Part shown: positions 55,277-64,000 of the stretch, one piece after another
Layout of the letters: each line of letters opens with the position of its first letter
Numbering within the stretch: the stretch's first letter is position 1
Translations under genes and position numbers: made by a program
Assembly (NCBI RefSeq): GCF_002095485.1
Contig: NZ_MLFS01000010.1
Location: 29,072 to 93,071 of the forward strand
Length of the DNA: 64,000 nt
DNA from: Pantoea wallisii
GTDB taxonomy: Bacteria; Pseudomonadota; Gammaproteobacteria; Enterobacterales; Enterobacteriaceae
Direction of reading: 5' to 3'
Notes under the pieces: generated by a model
What the model saw: only the letters and a program-made list of their open reading frames with translations
Told to the model about the DNA's origin: nothing
Databases searched by the model: none

Positions 55277-56782
55277 TTACTCGTTGATATCCGGATGCTG
55301 CTGCACCAGGTTTTTACGCTTCGCCTCCAGGCGAGAGATCTCTTCGTCAATATCTTCAATCTTCTGTTCGATATTGTCGTGATGCTCCTGCAGGATCTCG
55401 CGCGCCTCTTCGAGGTCTGATGCCGCCGGCGTTGCACCGCGCAGCGGTTTATTGGCGGTCTCTTTCATGTAGATACCGGTGATTAAACCAATCACCGCAA
55501 CCACCATCAGATAGTAAGCCGGCATAAACAGGTTATTGCTGGCCTCTACTGCCCAGGCCGTCACGGTTGGCGTCAGGCCGGCAATCAGAATCGAGATGTT
55601 AAAGGCGCTGGCCAGCGCACTGTAGCGAATATGCGTCGGGAACATCGCCGGCAGTGATGACGCCATTACGCCGGTGAAGGCATTGAGGATAACCGCCAGC
55701 AGCAGCAGCCCGGCAAAAATCAGCCCCAGCACGTTACTGTTAATCAGCATGAACGCCGGAATCGAGAAGATAAACAGCGCGATACTGCCGATGATAATGA
55801 AAGGACGGCGACCAAAGCGGTCGCTCAGCATCCCCATCACCGGCTGCACAAACAGCATCCCCATCATAATGGCGATAATGATCAGCACACCGTGATCTTC
55901 GGAGTAGTGCAGGTTGTGTGACAGATAACTCGGCATGTAGGTCAGCAGCATGTAATAGGTCACGTTGGTGGCAAGCACCAGACCGATACAGGCCAGCAGG
56001 CTCTTCCAGTGTTTGCTGGCGATCTCCTTGAACGACACTTTCGGACCGTCACGCAGGCCCTCGCGATCGCCCTGTTCCAGTTTTTCAACGTGTTGCTGGA
56101 ACGCCGGGGTCTCTTCCAGCGCATGACGCAGATAGAGGCCAATGATACCCAGCGGCAGCGCCAGGAAGAACGGAATACGCCAGCCCCAGTCGAGGAACTT
56201 CTGCTCACCGATAACGGTGGAGATCAGCACCACAATACCCGCGCCGAGCACGAACCCGGCGATTGAGCCGAAGTCGAGCCAGCTGCCCATAAAGCCGCGC
56301 TTACGGTCCGGCGAGTATTCGGCGACAAAGATCGACGCTCCGGTGTACTCACCGCCCACCGAGAAGCCCTGCGCCATTTTTGCCAGCAGCAGCAGCACCG
56401 GTGCCCAGATACCAATCGAGGCGTAGGAGGGAATCAGACCGATACAGAAGGTACTGATCGACATGATCACAATCGTAATGGAAAGAATTTTCTGACGACC
56501 ATACTTGTCGCCGAGCATACCAAAGAACAGACCGCCCAGCGGACGGATCAGGAACGGTACGGAGAACGTACCGAGTGCCGCAATCATCTGTACACCTGGC
56601 GAGGCATCCGGGAAAAATACTTTCCCCAGCGCATACGCCACAAAGCCATAAACACCAAAATCAAACCACTCCATCGCGTTACCCAGAGACGCGGCGGTGA
56701 TCGCTTTACGTAAACGAGCATCATCAATAATGGTGACGTCATCCAGACCAATAGGTTTTACACGCTTCCTACGTAATTTCAT
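55277..56782 (-). CDS. proP: ProP osmosensing proline/betaine symporter
   Basis: A 501-residue MFS osmolyte/H+ symporter, activated by high osmolality. The start at 56782 (MKLRRKRVKPIGLDDVTIIDD) is the one seen in E. coli, and the frame is open a little further. Twelve membrane helices include AMEWFDFGVYGFVAYALG, LLFGMLGDKYGRQK-type loops and SVGGEYTGASIFVAEYSPDRKRG. The C-terminal tail (about 450-501) is the long coiled coil EEAREILQEHHDNIEQKIEDIDEEISRLEAK that tunes the osmotic set-point in the ProP group with this tail. The gene is intact. Confidence 0.95.
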   Translation of the reverse strand: MKLRRKRVKPIGLDDVTIIDDARLRKAITAASLGNAMEWFDFGVYGFVAYALGKVFFPDASPGVQMIAALGTFSVPFLIRPLGGLFFGMLGDKYGRQKILSITIVIMSISTFCIGLIPSYASIGIWAPVLLLLAKMAQGFSVGGEYTGASIFVAEYSPDRKRGFMGSWLDFGSIAGFVLGAGIVVLISTVIGEQKFLDWGWRIPFFLALPLGIIGLYLRHALEETPAFQQHVEKLEQGDREGLRDGPKVSFKEIASKHWKSLLACIGLVLATNVTYYMLLTYMPSYLSHNLHYSEDHGVLIIIAIMMGMLFVQPVMGMLSDRFGRRPFIIIGSIALFIFSIPAFMLINSNVLGLIFAGLLLLAVILNAFTGVMASSLPAMFPTHIRYSALASAFNISILIAGLTPTVTAWAVEASNNLFMPAYYLMVVAVIGLITGIYMKETANKPLRGATPAASDLEEAREILQEHHDNIEQKIEDIDEEISRLEAKRKNLVQQHPDINE

Positions 56783-56907
56783 GAGGTTACCCTGTATTGG
56801 AATTCGAAAAATCCTCAACGCTGCGGACTAAAAGAGCGCGGTAAGTCCGCGGCGTTGAGAAAATTAAAGCATAGCCGTGAAAGACATTTTTTCCCTGGCC
56901 TGCCAAA

Positions 56908-56933
56908 GCAATTATTACCGGGGCAATAATTGC
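56908..56933. promoter_or_regulatory. Inverted repeat in the proP/ToxR-like divergent region
   Basis: GCAATTATT (56908-56916) and AATAATTGC (56925-56933) are perfect nine-base arms, 17 bp centre to centre. That is a usual operator geometry. It lies in the 360-bp region between divergent proP and the ToxR-like gene. No other feature is seen there except a TATACC at 56947-56953 that could be a -10. The bound protein is unknown. Confidence 0.4.
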
Positions 56934-57142
56934 GTCCCGCGACAGAGTATACCGTTTTAGTGTGATATTTGTCATGTTTGCGCCAGTAACTGGCTATTTT
57001 TTGGCTAAAACTATGGCCGTTCTGGTCCGCAATGGCCGCAAATAAAAATATGCTGAACGCGACGCAGACCGCACTATGCGTGCGCTGGCGAGCGAAAATA
57101 TCTATACTTGCGCCAGTTTCACATCGGGGATTCAGGAGCGGC

Positions 57143-57943
57143 ATGGCACGCTTTGTTTTATTTACCAAAACTCTCTGCTTTGATGCCGATCAGCAGGTCT
57201 TTTATCCCATGCATACGCCCTCGCAGCGCGTTGCGCTTAGCCCATTGCAGACCGCCGTGGTGCGCCGTGTGCTGAACGCACAGGGCAAGCTGGTGCGTAA
57301 TCAGACTCTGCTTGCGCTGTTTCAGCGTGAACCCTCTGATCTCCCCTTTGCCGATCGCCTCGTGACCACCATTGCCGAGATCAATCGCCTGGCGCTGCTG
57401 GCACATGCGCCAGGTCCACTGGTGCATCAGGTGCCGCTGATAGGCTGCGTGCTGGCAGAGCAGGCGGATGCCGTTCCGCTGAGCGATGAGCCGGCGGTGC
57501 GCGTGGAGGCTGCCGAACCGGCTGCACCCGAACCGACAGCGGTGAACACGCCACAGGTCACGCCGAAAAAGCCGTTTCCGCTGCGCGGGATCATTATCGC
57601 CCTGTTGCTGATTAACGCGGCGCTGGCGCTGGTGGCGCGTCACGAATTTGCGCCGGTTACTAAAAATGCGCTGACGTATAAACCCTATCTCACCGAAAAA
57701 AACACCCAATTTTTCATCGCGGAGAGCCTGTCACCGGACTCCTTTGTGGTCAAAAATGCCATGCGCCGTTATCACTACTGGCAACCGCGGTTACCGAATG
57801 GCGCGGTCGCGCCGCTGGTGTATATCAACGTTGGCCGTACGCAGGTTTCGAGCAGCACTTTCCTGTGTCCTAAATCCATCGCGCAGAAGGACAACGAATG
57901 TGTGTCCTGGCTGGTGATGACCGAGGAGATGCCCGATGCGTAA
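57143..57943 (+). CDS. ToxR/MarT-like membrane-bound transcription regulator
   Basis: A 266-residue protein with an N-terminal OmpR-type winged helix (about 1-95; SQRVALSPLQTAVVRRVLNAQGKLVRNQTLL), a Pro/Glu/Ala linker, one membrane helix at about 152-170 (IIIALLLINAALALVA) and a periplasmic domain of about 95 residues with two cysteines. This is the ToxR/CadC/MarT plan. The ATG at 57143 follows CAGGAG; an open frame from 57032 is rejected. The next gene overlaps by eight bases and is FidL-like, the usual partner of MarT. It probably senses an envelope or acid signal. Confidence 0.8.
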   Translation: MARFVLFTKTLCFDADQQVFYPMHTPSQRVALSPLQTAVVRRVLNAQGKLVRNQTLLALFQREPSDLPFADRLVTTIAEINRLALLAHAPGPLVHQVPLIGCVLAEQADAVPLSDEPAVRVEAAEPAAPEPTAVNTPQVTPKKPFPLRGIIIALLLINAALALVARHEFAPVTKNALTYKPYLTEKNTQFFIAESLSPDSFVVKNAMRRYHYWQPRLPNGAVAPLVYINVGRTQVSSSTFLCPKSIAQKDNECVSWLVMTEEMPDA

Positions 57944-58406
57944 AGCAATATGGGGTCTGGTGATTGCGCTAATGTTCGTTGTGCCCTGGGTCCTGGCGCT
58001 GCTGCTGCGCCCGGGAGAGCCGGTGCCGGAGTGGTGTGAAGTGCCGTACCATATTGATAATGAAGGCAACCCCGCCGGCTCAATTGATGCCACCATCCGA
58101 ACCCGCTTTAAGCCGGGCGGCAATGGAAGTTCATCATTAATCGGCACGGTGACGCTGGATAATCGCCACTATCGTATACATCGCATTTCTGATATCACCT
58201 GGCGACGTCAGGGCGATTTTATGATCAGCACCACGAGTAATGTGCGCGTGCTGGCTGAAGATACGCTGCCGCCCGCGCTGGCGGCACAGATCCTGTTTTC
58301 ACCGATGCGTGAAGGGAACCACGACTATTATCAGATGTACCAGCTGCCGAATGGCGATCAGATGATCAACTACGCCGGGCTGCCGCGTCTGTATTGCCAT
58401 ACCTGA
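57936..58406 (+). CDS. FidL-like membrane protein, partner of the ToxR-like regulator
   Basis: A 156-residue protein with one N-terminal membrane helix (about 5-23; WGLVIALMFVVPWVLALLL) and a periplasmic domain. The domain holds two cysteines (EWCEV and LYCHT at the end), as in FidL proteins, and the run GTVTLDNRHYRIHRISDITWRR. Its start overlaps the end of the regulator gene by eight bases, so the two are made together, like MarT-FidL or ToxR-ToxS. It probably stabilises or tunes the regulator in the periplasm. Confidence 0.72.
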   Translation: MRKAIWGLVIALMFVVPWVLALLLRPGEPVPEWCEVPYHIDNEGNPAGSIDATIRTRFKPGGNGSSSLIGTVTLDNRHYRIHRISDITWRRQGDFMISTTSNVRVLAEDTLPPALAAQILFSPMREGNHDYYQMYQLPNGDQMINYAGLPRLYCHT

Positions 58407-58517
58407 TTATCCCCTGAATAAATAAAGAGAAGTTGCCTGTAAACGAAGCGCCAGGGGTGACTTGTCAGGATAAACGCATTCGGTAATACTCTGCCGCCTG
58501 GCTCTGGTGGAGAATGC

Positions 58518-58904
58518 ATGTCACGGAAAAATGCCCGTTCGTTTGAGAATGCCTGGCTGCTGATGATCGACAGTACCGAAAAGAACCTTATCAATCTGGT
58601 GCAGCAGCCAGAGCAACTGCTGCAGCGGCTCAAGGCGTGGCGTCAGGCGGGATTGCTCAGTCATCAGGCGCGGGAGAGCTTGCGCCAGTTGCAGCAGCTG
58701 ACGCACACCAGCATCGCCCGCAATCAACCCATCACCCAACTCGAAGAGTATCAGCAGCTGGTCGGGCAGCTCACGCCAATGCTAGAGCGCATTACGCAGC
58801 GCCTTAACGCGCAGGGGATAACGCCCGCCACGACGCCGGCAGACGAGAGCCTTGAAGTGGCGCTGCGCGTGGCCGAAAAGCGCCGCGCCGAACGGTCAGA
58901 GTAA
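58518..58904 (+). CDS. Small helical protein of unknown function
   Basis: A 128-residue soluble protein without cysteine, signal peptide or membrane helix. It looks all-helical, with Leu/Gln-rich heptads (LVQQPEQLLQRLKAW, ARESLRQLQQLTH, EEYQQLVGQLTPMLERITQRL). GGAG precedes the ATG. Its end overlaps the end of the convergent dehydrogenase gene by nine bases. I do not recognise the family. Confidence 0.65.
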   Translation: MSRKNARSFENAWLLMIDSTEKNLINLVQQPEQLLQRLKAWRQAGLLSHQARESLRQLQQLTHTSIARNQPITQLEEYQQLVGQLTPMLERITQRLNAQGITPATTPADESLEVALRVAEKRRAERSE

Positions 58905-59855
58905 CGAGCGCAGCGGCGCACCTTTAACCCAGCCAGCAATATCCTCTACCGCCTGCGTAAAGTAAGTGCGGTAGTTACTGTCCGCCACATAGCCCAGGTG
59001 CGGGGTGGCCAGTACATTAGGCAGCAGGCGCAGCGGATGATCGGCGGGCAGCGGCTCCTGTTCGAACACGTCGAGACCGGCACCGGCCAGCTGGCCGGAC
59101 TGCAGTGCGGCAATCATTGCCGGCTGATCGACAATCCCCGCGCGCGAGGTATTGATCAGCAGCGCGCCGGGCTTCATTTGCGCCAGCGCGGCTGCATCAA
59201 TCAGATGACGCGTGCGTTCACTCAGCACCAGATGAAGAGAGACGAAATCGCTGACGCTGAGCAGAGCGTGCAGCGACGGCATCCTCTCCGCCCCGCACTC
59301 CGCGGCGCGCGCCTCGGTTAAGTTCTGACTCCACGCGCACACGCGCATGCCAAACGCCTGCGCCACCTTCGCCATAGCGGCACCAATTTTTCCCAGGCCC
59401 ACCAGGCCGAGCGTTTTGCCGTGCAGCCCGCTGCCCACTGTCTGCTGCCATGGGCCGTTATGGCGCAACGCGTGACTTTCAGTTTGAATATGGCGCGCAA
59501 GATTGATCAGCAATCCCCAACACAGCTCCATCGGCGCCGCGCTGCTGCTGCCTGTGCCGCACACGGCAATATAGCGTTCGGCGCAGGCGTGCAGATCAAT
59601 GGAGGCGTTACGCATTCCTGATGTTACCACCAGCTTAAGGTTTGGCAGGCGGCCAATCAGTTGCGCGGTGAGCGGCGTGCGTTCCCGCATCACGACCAGA
59701 ATATCGGCGTGTTCAAGGTGGTGCACCAGCGCATCCTGATTGTCATAGTGGCGGGTAAGGGCGGTGGTGTGGACAACGGGTTCGAGCGACGTCCAGTCGG
59801 CCAACGACAGGGCAACGTTCTGATAATCATCAAGAATGATGCAGTTCAGGCTCAT
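58896..59855 (-). CDS. D-isomer-specific 2-hydroxyacid dehydrogenase family protein
   Basis: A 319-residue enzyme. The NAD motif is GLVGLGKIGAAMAKVAQAFG. The catalytic residues are Arg in LINTSRAGIVD, Glu in GLDVFEQEPLP and His in LATPHLGYVA. It starts MSLNCIILDDYQNVALS, typical of a phosphoglycerate-dehydrogenase-like subgroup with unknown substrate. The ATG at 59855 has GAGGA nine bases upstream and lies inside the 3' end of the EAL gene (overlap 26 bases), so the two are probably co-transcribed. The frame is open further upstream but matches nothing. Confidence 0.85.
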   Translation of the reverse strand: MSLNCIILDDYQNVALSLADWTSLEPVVHTTALTRHYDNQDALVHHLEHADILVVMRERTPLTAQLIGRLPNLKLVVTSGMRNASIDLHACAERYIAVCGTGSSSAAPMELCWGLLINLARHIQTESHALRHNGPWQQTVGSGLHGKTLGLVGLGKIGAAMAKVAQAFGMRVCAWSQNLTEARAAECGAERMPSLHALLSVSDFVSLHLVLSERTRHLIDAAALAQMKPGALLINTSRAGIVDQPAMIAALQSGQLAGAGLDVFEQEPLPADHPLRLLPNVLATPHLGYVADSNYRTYFTQAVEDIAGWVKGAPLRSLL

Positions 59856-61434
59856 GCGATTCCTCAACGAGAAGCGGCTTACGCCCATGCTCATTGAGCC
59901 AGGCACGCAGCCGGTCATTATCCATCGGACGGGCGTAATAATAGCCCTGAATCAGGCCGACGCCACGCTGTCGCAGATACGCAAATTGTAACGAGGTCTC
60001 TACGCCTTCACCGAGCACATCCAGCTCCAGCTTGTGGCATAAATTGATGATGGCATCCAGCACCGGTGTTTCGGTCTCCAGCCCTTCAACTGCATTGATA
60101 AAACCGCGATCGATCTTCAGGTAGTCCAGCGGGAAGGTCATCAGATAGGAGAGCGCACAGTGGCCAGTACCGAAGTCATCAATCGCCACTTTCATCCCGT
60201 GCGATTGCAGATGACGCAGTTTACGCGCCACCATTTCACCGTCCTCTATCAGGCTGCGTTCGGTGAGTTCCAGGGTGATCGTCATCTGTTTATCTTTGAT
60301 GCGCCGCGCAAAACGCATTACGTCCTGTACGAAGTCCGGGTGCTGTAGATGCTCGGCCGCGACGTTGAAGCCAATATGGAAATCGGGTTCAACCTGCCAG
60401 CTCTGAATATCCTCCGCCATTAAATCCAGCAGATGCTGAGTCAGCGGCACGATCACGCCCTCAGATTCAGCATGGCTGATAAAAATATCCGGGCGGATCA
60501 TCTCTCCGTTCGGCAGTTGCCAGCGCATCAGTGCTTCGGCCCCTTTGCAGCGCTCAATATCGGTGCTGTAAACCGGCTGATAGTGGACGGAGAATTGGCG
60601 ATTGCGCATCGCGCGGCGAATCTCATCGGCCCACGACAGACGGCGACGCAGCCAGTTGGCGGTCAGCACCATCAGCAGAATGGAGAAAATGGCCGCCATG
60701 GGCAGGAAGATAAACAGCGCCTGTCGCCACGCTTTGACCAGCTCCGTGGCCGGCACCGTGACGTTAACGCTGATGGGATAGCGGCTGGATTCAGCGCGAT
60801 ATTGCGCGCTCTTCAGATAGAGCTGGCCCGGCTGCTCATCCGGGCCACTGCTGATAATCGCACCACCGTTAAACTGCAGGGTCATTTGATAACCGCGCGA
60901 TTCACCAATAGCGTGCATAAAGTCCATCAGATACTGCCCATCAATCACGGCCCAGAAGCCGCTGCTGTCTGGCAGCTGGCGTACAAAAATCACGGCAGGG
61001 CGGTCAGGCACACCGAGCGTGCCGCGAATTGACAGGCTCCACCAGGCTTTGCCGGTTACCGGCGGCGGCTGCAGCATCATCTCTGCCAGCGCGCCGTGGT
61101 TCAGGCCATAGGCTGAGGAGCAGCTGATGTGATCGCCCTGTAGCATACCAATAGAGCGGAAATAGGCGTTAAGCGTACCGGCACGCTGCAGATTCTCTTC
61201 AATGTCGGCGCAGGCGCGGTGGTGATATTGACGCAGCGTGGTGATCATGTTCCATGCGCTGTCGCTCATCTTTTCAGCCTGCGAGAGCAGGGTATTGGCC
61301 GTGGAGACCTGCTGCTGGTTGACCGTATGGCGCGCCTCAATGGCTGTACAAAGGATGCCCAGTACCAGCGGTAACAGTCCGGCACAGACAATGAACAGCC
61401 AGCCAAAATCGCGATGTCGTTTTTGCGGAGGCAC
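59830..61434 (-). CDS. CSS-motif EAL-domain cyclic-di-GMP phosphodiesterase
   Basis: A 534-residue inner-membrane enzyme. Helices lie at about 12-32 and 239-259; the periplasmic part between them carries the redox-sensitive CSS motif (SCSSAYG, Cys105). The EAL domain follows (about 275-525). Its signature is GAEALMRW with Glu300, then NVAAEHL, ELTERSL, IDDFGTG, LKIDRGF, and GEGVETSLQ near the end; the catalytic set looks complete. The start is GTG at 61434 with GAGGA eight bases upstream. It resembles E. coli PdeB/PdeC-type proteins that link periplasmic thiol state to cyclic-di-GMP turnover. Confidence 0.9.
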   Translation of the reverse strand: MPPQKRHRDFGWLFIVCAGLLPLVLGILCTAIEARHTVNQQQVSTANTLLSQAEKMSDSAWNMITTLRQYHHRACADIEENLQRAGTLNAYFRSIGMLQGDHISCSSAYGLNHGALAEMMLQPPPVTGKAWWSLSIRGTLGVPDRPAVIFVRQLPDSSGFWAVIDGQYLMDFMHAIGESRGYQMTLQFNGGAIISSGPDEQPGQLYLKSAQYRAESSRYPISVNVTVPATELVKAWRQALFIFLPMAAIFSILLMVLTANWLRRRLSWADEIRRAMRNRQFSVHYQPVYSTDIERCKGAEALMRWQLPNGEMIRPDIFISHAESEGVIVPLTQHLLDLMAEDIQSWQVEPDFHIGFNVAAEHLQHPDFVQDVMRFARRIKDKQMTITLELTERSLIEDGEMVARKLRHLQSHGMKVAIDDFGTGHCALSYLMTFPLDYLKIDRGFINAVEGLETETPVLDAIINLCHKLELDVLGEGVETSLQFAYLRQRGVGLIQGYYYARPMDNDRLRAWLNEHGRKPLLVEESHEPELHHS

Positions 61435-61703
61435 CAGACTTTCCTCGGTCGGTTTAAGCAGCAGTTAAGGAGCGAAATGCGGCATTAGCAGCATATCACT
61501 TCCCGAGGCTGTGCATGGTAGCGTTTTGATTTTACACCGATCTGATACAGGTCAATTATCGACTTCGCTTTGCGTTAATTGACAATCTTTTGCCGTGATT
61601 CGCGTTTCGCTCCAGGAAAAGTGCTATGACACGAGGTTAAGCAAGCATATTGCGCTGAAATGCGCAGCAGCGGGCGACCCTGGCAGGCCGCCCGTCATCA
61701 TCG

Positions 61704-62765
61704 CTATCCGCGGCGGGGCGGACGCGCTTTGGCGCGCGGGCGGCCGTTGCCCAACATAATCGCCAGGCGGCTGCCGCCCGGGGTGGTCTCCATCAAAATC
61801 TTGGTCACGCTGGTTAACGGTACGGAGAGCAGCATGCCCACCGGCCCCAGCAGCCACCCCCAGAAGATCAGCGAGAGGAACACCACCAGCGTCGAGAGCC
61901 CTAAACCACGGCCCATCAGGCGCGGTTCCAGCATATTACCGAACACCATATGAATGGCGCTGAACAGCGCGGCAACCAGCATGGCATCGTAGACATCGTT
62001 CAGCACCAGCGCCTGAATAAACGGCGGGACGCCCGCAATGATAGGGCCGATATTGGGGATAAAGTTAAGGATAAAGGCGACAACGCCCCAGAACAGCGCA
62101 AATTTCACATCCAGCAGCAGTAGCACCAGCCAGACCGAGAGGCCGGTGATCAGGCTGACCAGCGTTTTCAGCGCCAGATAGTGCGTAACGCCTTTTAATG
62201 CTTTGTGCAGCCCGGCGATGCGAATCTGCGGATTCATCATCGCATTACGCAGCTTATAGGGCAGGTGATGCACTTCGAACAGCATGAAAATGACGGTCAG
62301 AATCAGCAGCAGGATATTGGTCATTGCACCGGAGAACTGGGCCAGCACCGTGGTCGCCATGTTCATGATCACGTTGGGATCGAGGCGCGCAGCGAGGGCT
62401 TCGGTAGAGATATTGATATGGAAGGGGGCTGCAAGGTGCTGTAACACCGTCAGCTTCTGTTCCAGCATGCTACGAATTTGCGGGTAGGTGTCACTAAAGT
62501 CGCTGACCGACGTGGCCAGTACGCCCACCAGCAGTAGCAGGACAATGATGATGACGGTGATCACCAGCGTGATCGCCAGGCTACGGCGCAACCCGCGCCG
62601 CATCAGCATGGTCACCAGCGGGTTAAGGACAATGGCCAGAAAACTGGCAAGCAGGAAGGGCACCAGAATTTCCGACGCGGCACGAATGCCCGCCAGAATA
62701 ATCACTAACATCGCCAGCTTGACCAGAATATTCTGGCCAATTTTCTCCTGTGGCTTTTCGTTCAT
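61704..62765 (-). CDS. tqsA: TqsA, AI-2E-family transporter
   Basis: A 353-residue polytopic membrane protein with about seven helices. E. coli TqsA (YdgG) exports autoinducer-2 and affects biofilm. The match is strong at LKTLVSLITGLSVWL, GNMLEPRLMGRGLGLSTLVV and SLIFWGWLLGPVGMLLSVPLTS. The C-terminal tail is basic (RPRAKARPPRRG) and longer than in E. coli. CAGGAG precedes the ATG. It is a single gene. Confidence 0.88.
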   Translation of the reverse strand: MNEKPQEKIGQNILVKLAMLVIILAGIRAASEILVPFLLASFLAIVLNPLVTMLMRRGLRRSLAITLVITVIIIVLLLLVGVLATSVSDFSDTYPQIRSMLEQKLTVLQHLAAPFHINISTEALAARLDPNVIMNMATTVLAQFSGAMTNILLLILTVIFMLFEVHHLPYKLRNAMMNPQIRIAGLHKALKGVTHYLALKTLVSLITGLSVWLVLLLLDVKFALFWGVVAFILNFIPNIGPIIAGVPPFIQALVLNDVYDAMLVAALFSAIHMVFGNMLEPRLMGRGLGLSTLVVFLSLIFWGWLLGPVGMLLSVPLTSVTKILMETTPGGSRLAIMLGNGRPRAKARPPRRG

Positions 62766-62866
62766 TCCTGCTCCTGAATATATATTGGCTCAGGAAAGTG
62801 TAGCTGACCGGCAATAAGTCACTGTTTGTTTAGGAATAAGCGAAGCAAACGCCCTGGTCGTCCGCG

Positions 62867-64000
62867 TCAACGGCTCTGCCGCCACACCAGTATCCGTGCC
62901 GCCAGCATCAAGCCCAGGCTGGTGAACAGCGTCAGCGTGGCCATGGCCATCCCTTGCCCTGGCGAACCCTGCTCAAACTGGCGCCAGATAAAAATCGCCA
63001 CGGTCTGCGTACCGGCAGGCGACAGCAGCAGCGACGTCACCAGCTCCCGCGAGGCCACCGCGAACACCATCATCATCGCCGCCAGCAGAGCCGGTGCCAC
63101 CAGCGGCAGCACGATTAACCGCAGCGCCCGCAGCCGCGATGCACCGTGCACGCGGGCGGCGGGCTCCAGCGTGGGGGCCAGCTGACGCAGCGCGCTACTG
63201 ACATAGCGCACCGGCCACGGCAGCAGCAGGCAGCTGTAGGAGAGCAGCAAAATAAACAGCGTATTATAGGGTGAAACCGGCCAGAAACCGCGATTCCACA
63301 GCAGGATCAGCCCCACGCCCACCACCACGCCCGGCATGGCTGCCGGCAGCAGCGCCAGCCCATCCATCAGCGCCAGCCAGCGGGTTTTCCCTTCGGCGAC
63401 GCGCCAGGCGATAAGAAATCCGAGCAGGCCTGTGACCAGCGCCGCGCCCAGCGCCAGGCCAATACTGGTGGAAAAGGCGGTCAGCGCTTCGCCCTGCTGG
63501 CTGAACAGGGCGCTGAAGTGGCGCAGCGTCAGGTTGTTCAGATGCACGCCGCCGGAGAGCGTATTCAGTAATCCGCTCAGCGTCATGGCGCTCAGCGGTA
63601 GCACCACCGCCAGCAGCACGGTGAGGGCGAACGGCAGCAGCATCACGATTTGCCAGCAACCCGCGTCCGCTAACGCCTGACTGGCCGGCTTGCCGGTGAC
63701 CGCCGTGACATCGCTGCTGCCGGTGAGTTTGCGCTGCAAAAACCAGGCGCTGAGCGCAATCAGGCTCAGCAACAGCGACAGCGAGGCCGCGCCAGGCAGA
63801 TCGATCGGCCAGTCGGCCAGCTTATTTTCGATGCCGACGGTCATCAGCGTCAGATGCGCCCGCGAACCCAGCGCCGCCGGCACGCCATACTCCTCAATAG
63901 CCAGCGTAAACGCCAGCAGTACGCCACCGGCCAGCGCCGGCAACATCAGTGGCAGCGTGACCCGGTAGAAGGCGCGCCACGCCGATGCGCCATGTACGCG
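62867..64000 (-). CDS. ABC transporter permease with two fused membrane halves (FbpB/ThiP type), C-terminal part
   Basis: The reading frame is open to the right edge, so the N-terminus is missing; 377 residues are visible. Two EAA-type cytoplasmic loops are present. The first is at the very edge (RVHGASAWRAFYRVTLPL) and the second is RVHGASRLRALRLIVLPLVAPAL. This marks a single protein made of two permease halves, as in iron(III), thiamine, putrescine or 2-aminoethylphosphonate importers. About ten hydrophobic segments are seen. The binding protein and ATPase would lie beyond the window. The substrate is not set by sequence. Confidence 0.8.
   Translation of the reverse strand, partial: RVHGASAWRAFYRVTLPLMLPALAGGVLLAFTLAIEEYGVPAALGSRAHLTLMTVGIENKLADWPIDLPGAASLSLLLSLIALSAWFLQRKLTGSSDVTAVTGKPASQALADAGCWQIVMLLPFALTVLLAVVLPLSAMTLSGLLNTLSGGVHLNNLTLRHFSALFSQQGEALTAFSTSIGLALGAALVTGLLGFLIAWRVAEGKTRWLALMDGLALLPAAMPGVVVGVGLILLWNRGFWPVSPYNTLFILLLSYSCLLLPWPVRYVSSALRQLAPTLEPAARVHGASRLRALRLIVLPLVAPALLAAMMMVFAVASRELVTSLLLSPAGTQTVAIFIWRQFEQGSPGQGMAMATLTLFTSLGLMLAARILVWRQSR

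Noticed and set aside
57032..57142. N-terminal extension of the ToxR-like regulator
   Set aside because: The ATG at 57143 has CAGGAG and begins directly at the winged-helix domain.

Overview
The window is chromosomal DNA from a gammaproteobacterium of the order Enterobacterales. It most resembles the Erwiniaceae (a Pantoea-, Erwinia- or Mixta-like organism); the genus is inferred from overall gene content, not proven. Most of it is GC-rich and densely coded, and many proteins recall E. coli proteins closely (KdpFABCD, Gor, RlmJ, PrlC, RsmJ, UspA/B, PitA, YhiN, HemB, ProP, TqsA). The block gor-rlmJ-prlC-rsmJ-uspA-uspB-pitA-yhiN follows the E. coli order, except that dtpB is missing and a lipoprotein plus an FKBP-like coiled-coil gene sit between rlmJ and prlC.

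Layout. 1-2.9 kb: an L-galactonate locus (lgoT, cut by the window edge; lgoR; divergent lgoD) with a shared candidate operator. 3.0-3.5 kb: a fluoride riboswitch and its crcB channel. 3.6-12.6 kb: metabolic and transport genes (TIM-barrel isomerase, frameshifted esterase, FemAB-like acyltransferase, ABC exporter, acetyltransferase, orphan sugar-binding protein, MFS transporter plus 2-hydroxyacid dehydrogenase). 12.8-21.8 kb: an HD-GYP phosphodiesterase, then kdpFABCD and yqhA; kdpE is not next to kdpD, although two KdpE-box-like repeats precede kdpF. 22-28 kb: LysR regulator with a divergent efflux MFS (frameshifted), a Na+/H+ antiporter, two hydrolases and small exported proteins. 28-30.9 kb: an AT-rich, probably acquired island with an overlapping pair of unknown genes and a stand-alone restriction-endonuclease-like gene. 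31.3-46.2 kb: the conserved gor to yhiN segment. 46.3-51.6 kb: a serine-protease autotransporter and a passenger-less paralogue of its barrel. 51.7-64 kb: small membrane protein, AraC-type regulator, exported hydrolase, hemB, proP, a ToxR/MarT-like regulator with a FidL-like partner, an EAL phosphodiesterase overlapping a dehydrogenase, tqsA, and the end of a two-domain ABC permease.

Six loci contain what looks like a single-base reading-frame error: the esterase at 4.6 kb, the MFS/dehydrogenase junction at 11.68 kb, the MFS at 23.79 kb, the endonuclease at 29.99 kb, gor at 32.88 kb and prlC at 40.03 kb. In every case the rest of the protein is intact in the neighbouring frame. Several lie in short homopolymers and two hit conserved housekeeping genes, so residual assembly indels are the simplest explanation; true recent mutations cannot be excluded from the sequence alone.

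Two related families of intergenic palindromes built on GGTCGCCA/TGGCGACC are scattered through the window. I saw no tRNA, rRNA, CRISPR array, insertion sequence or complete phage.
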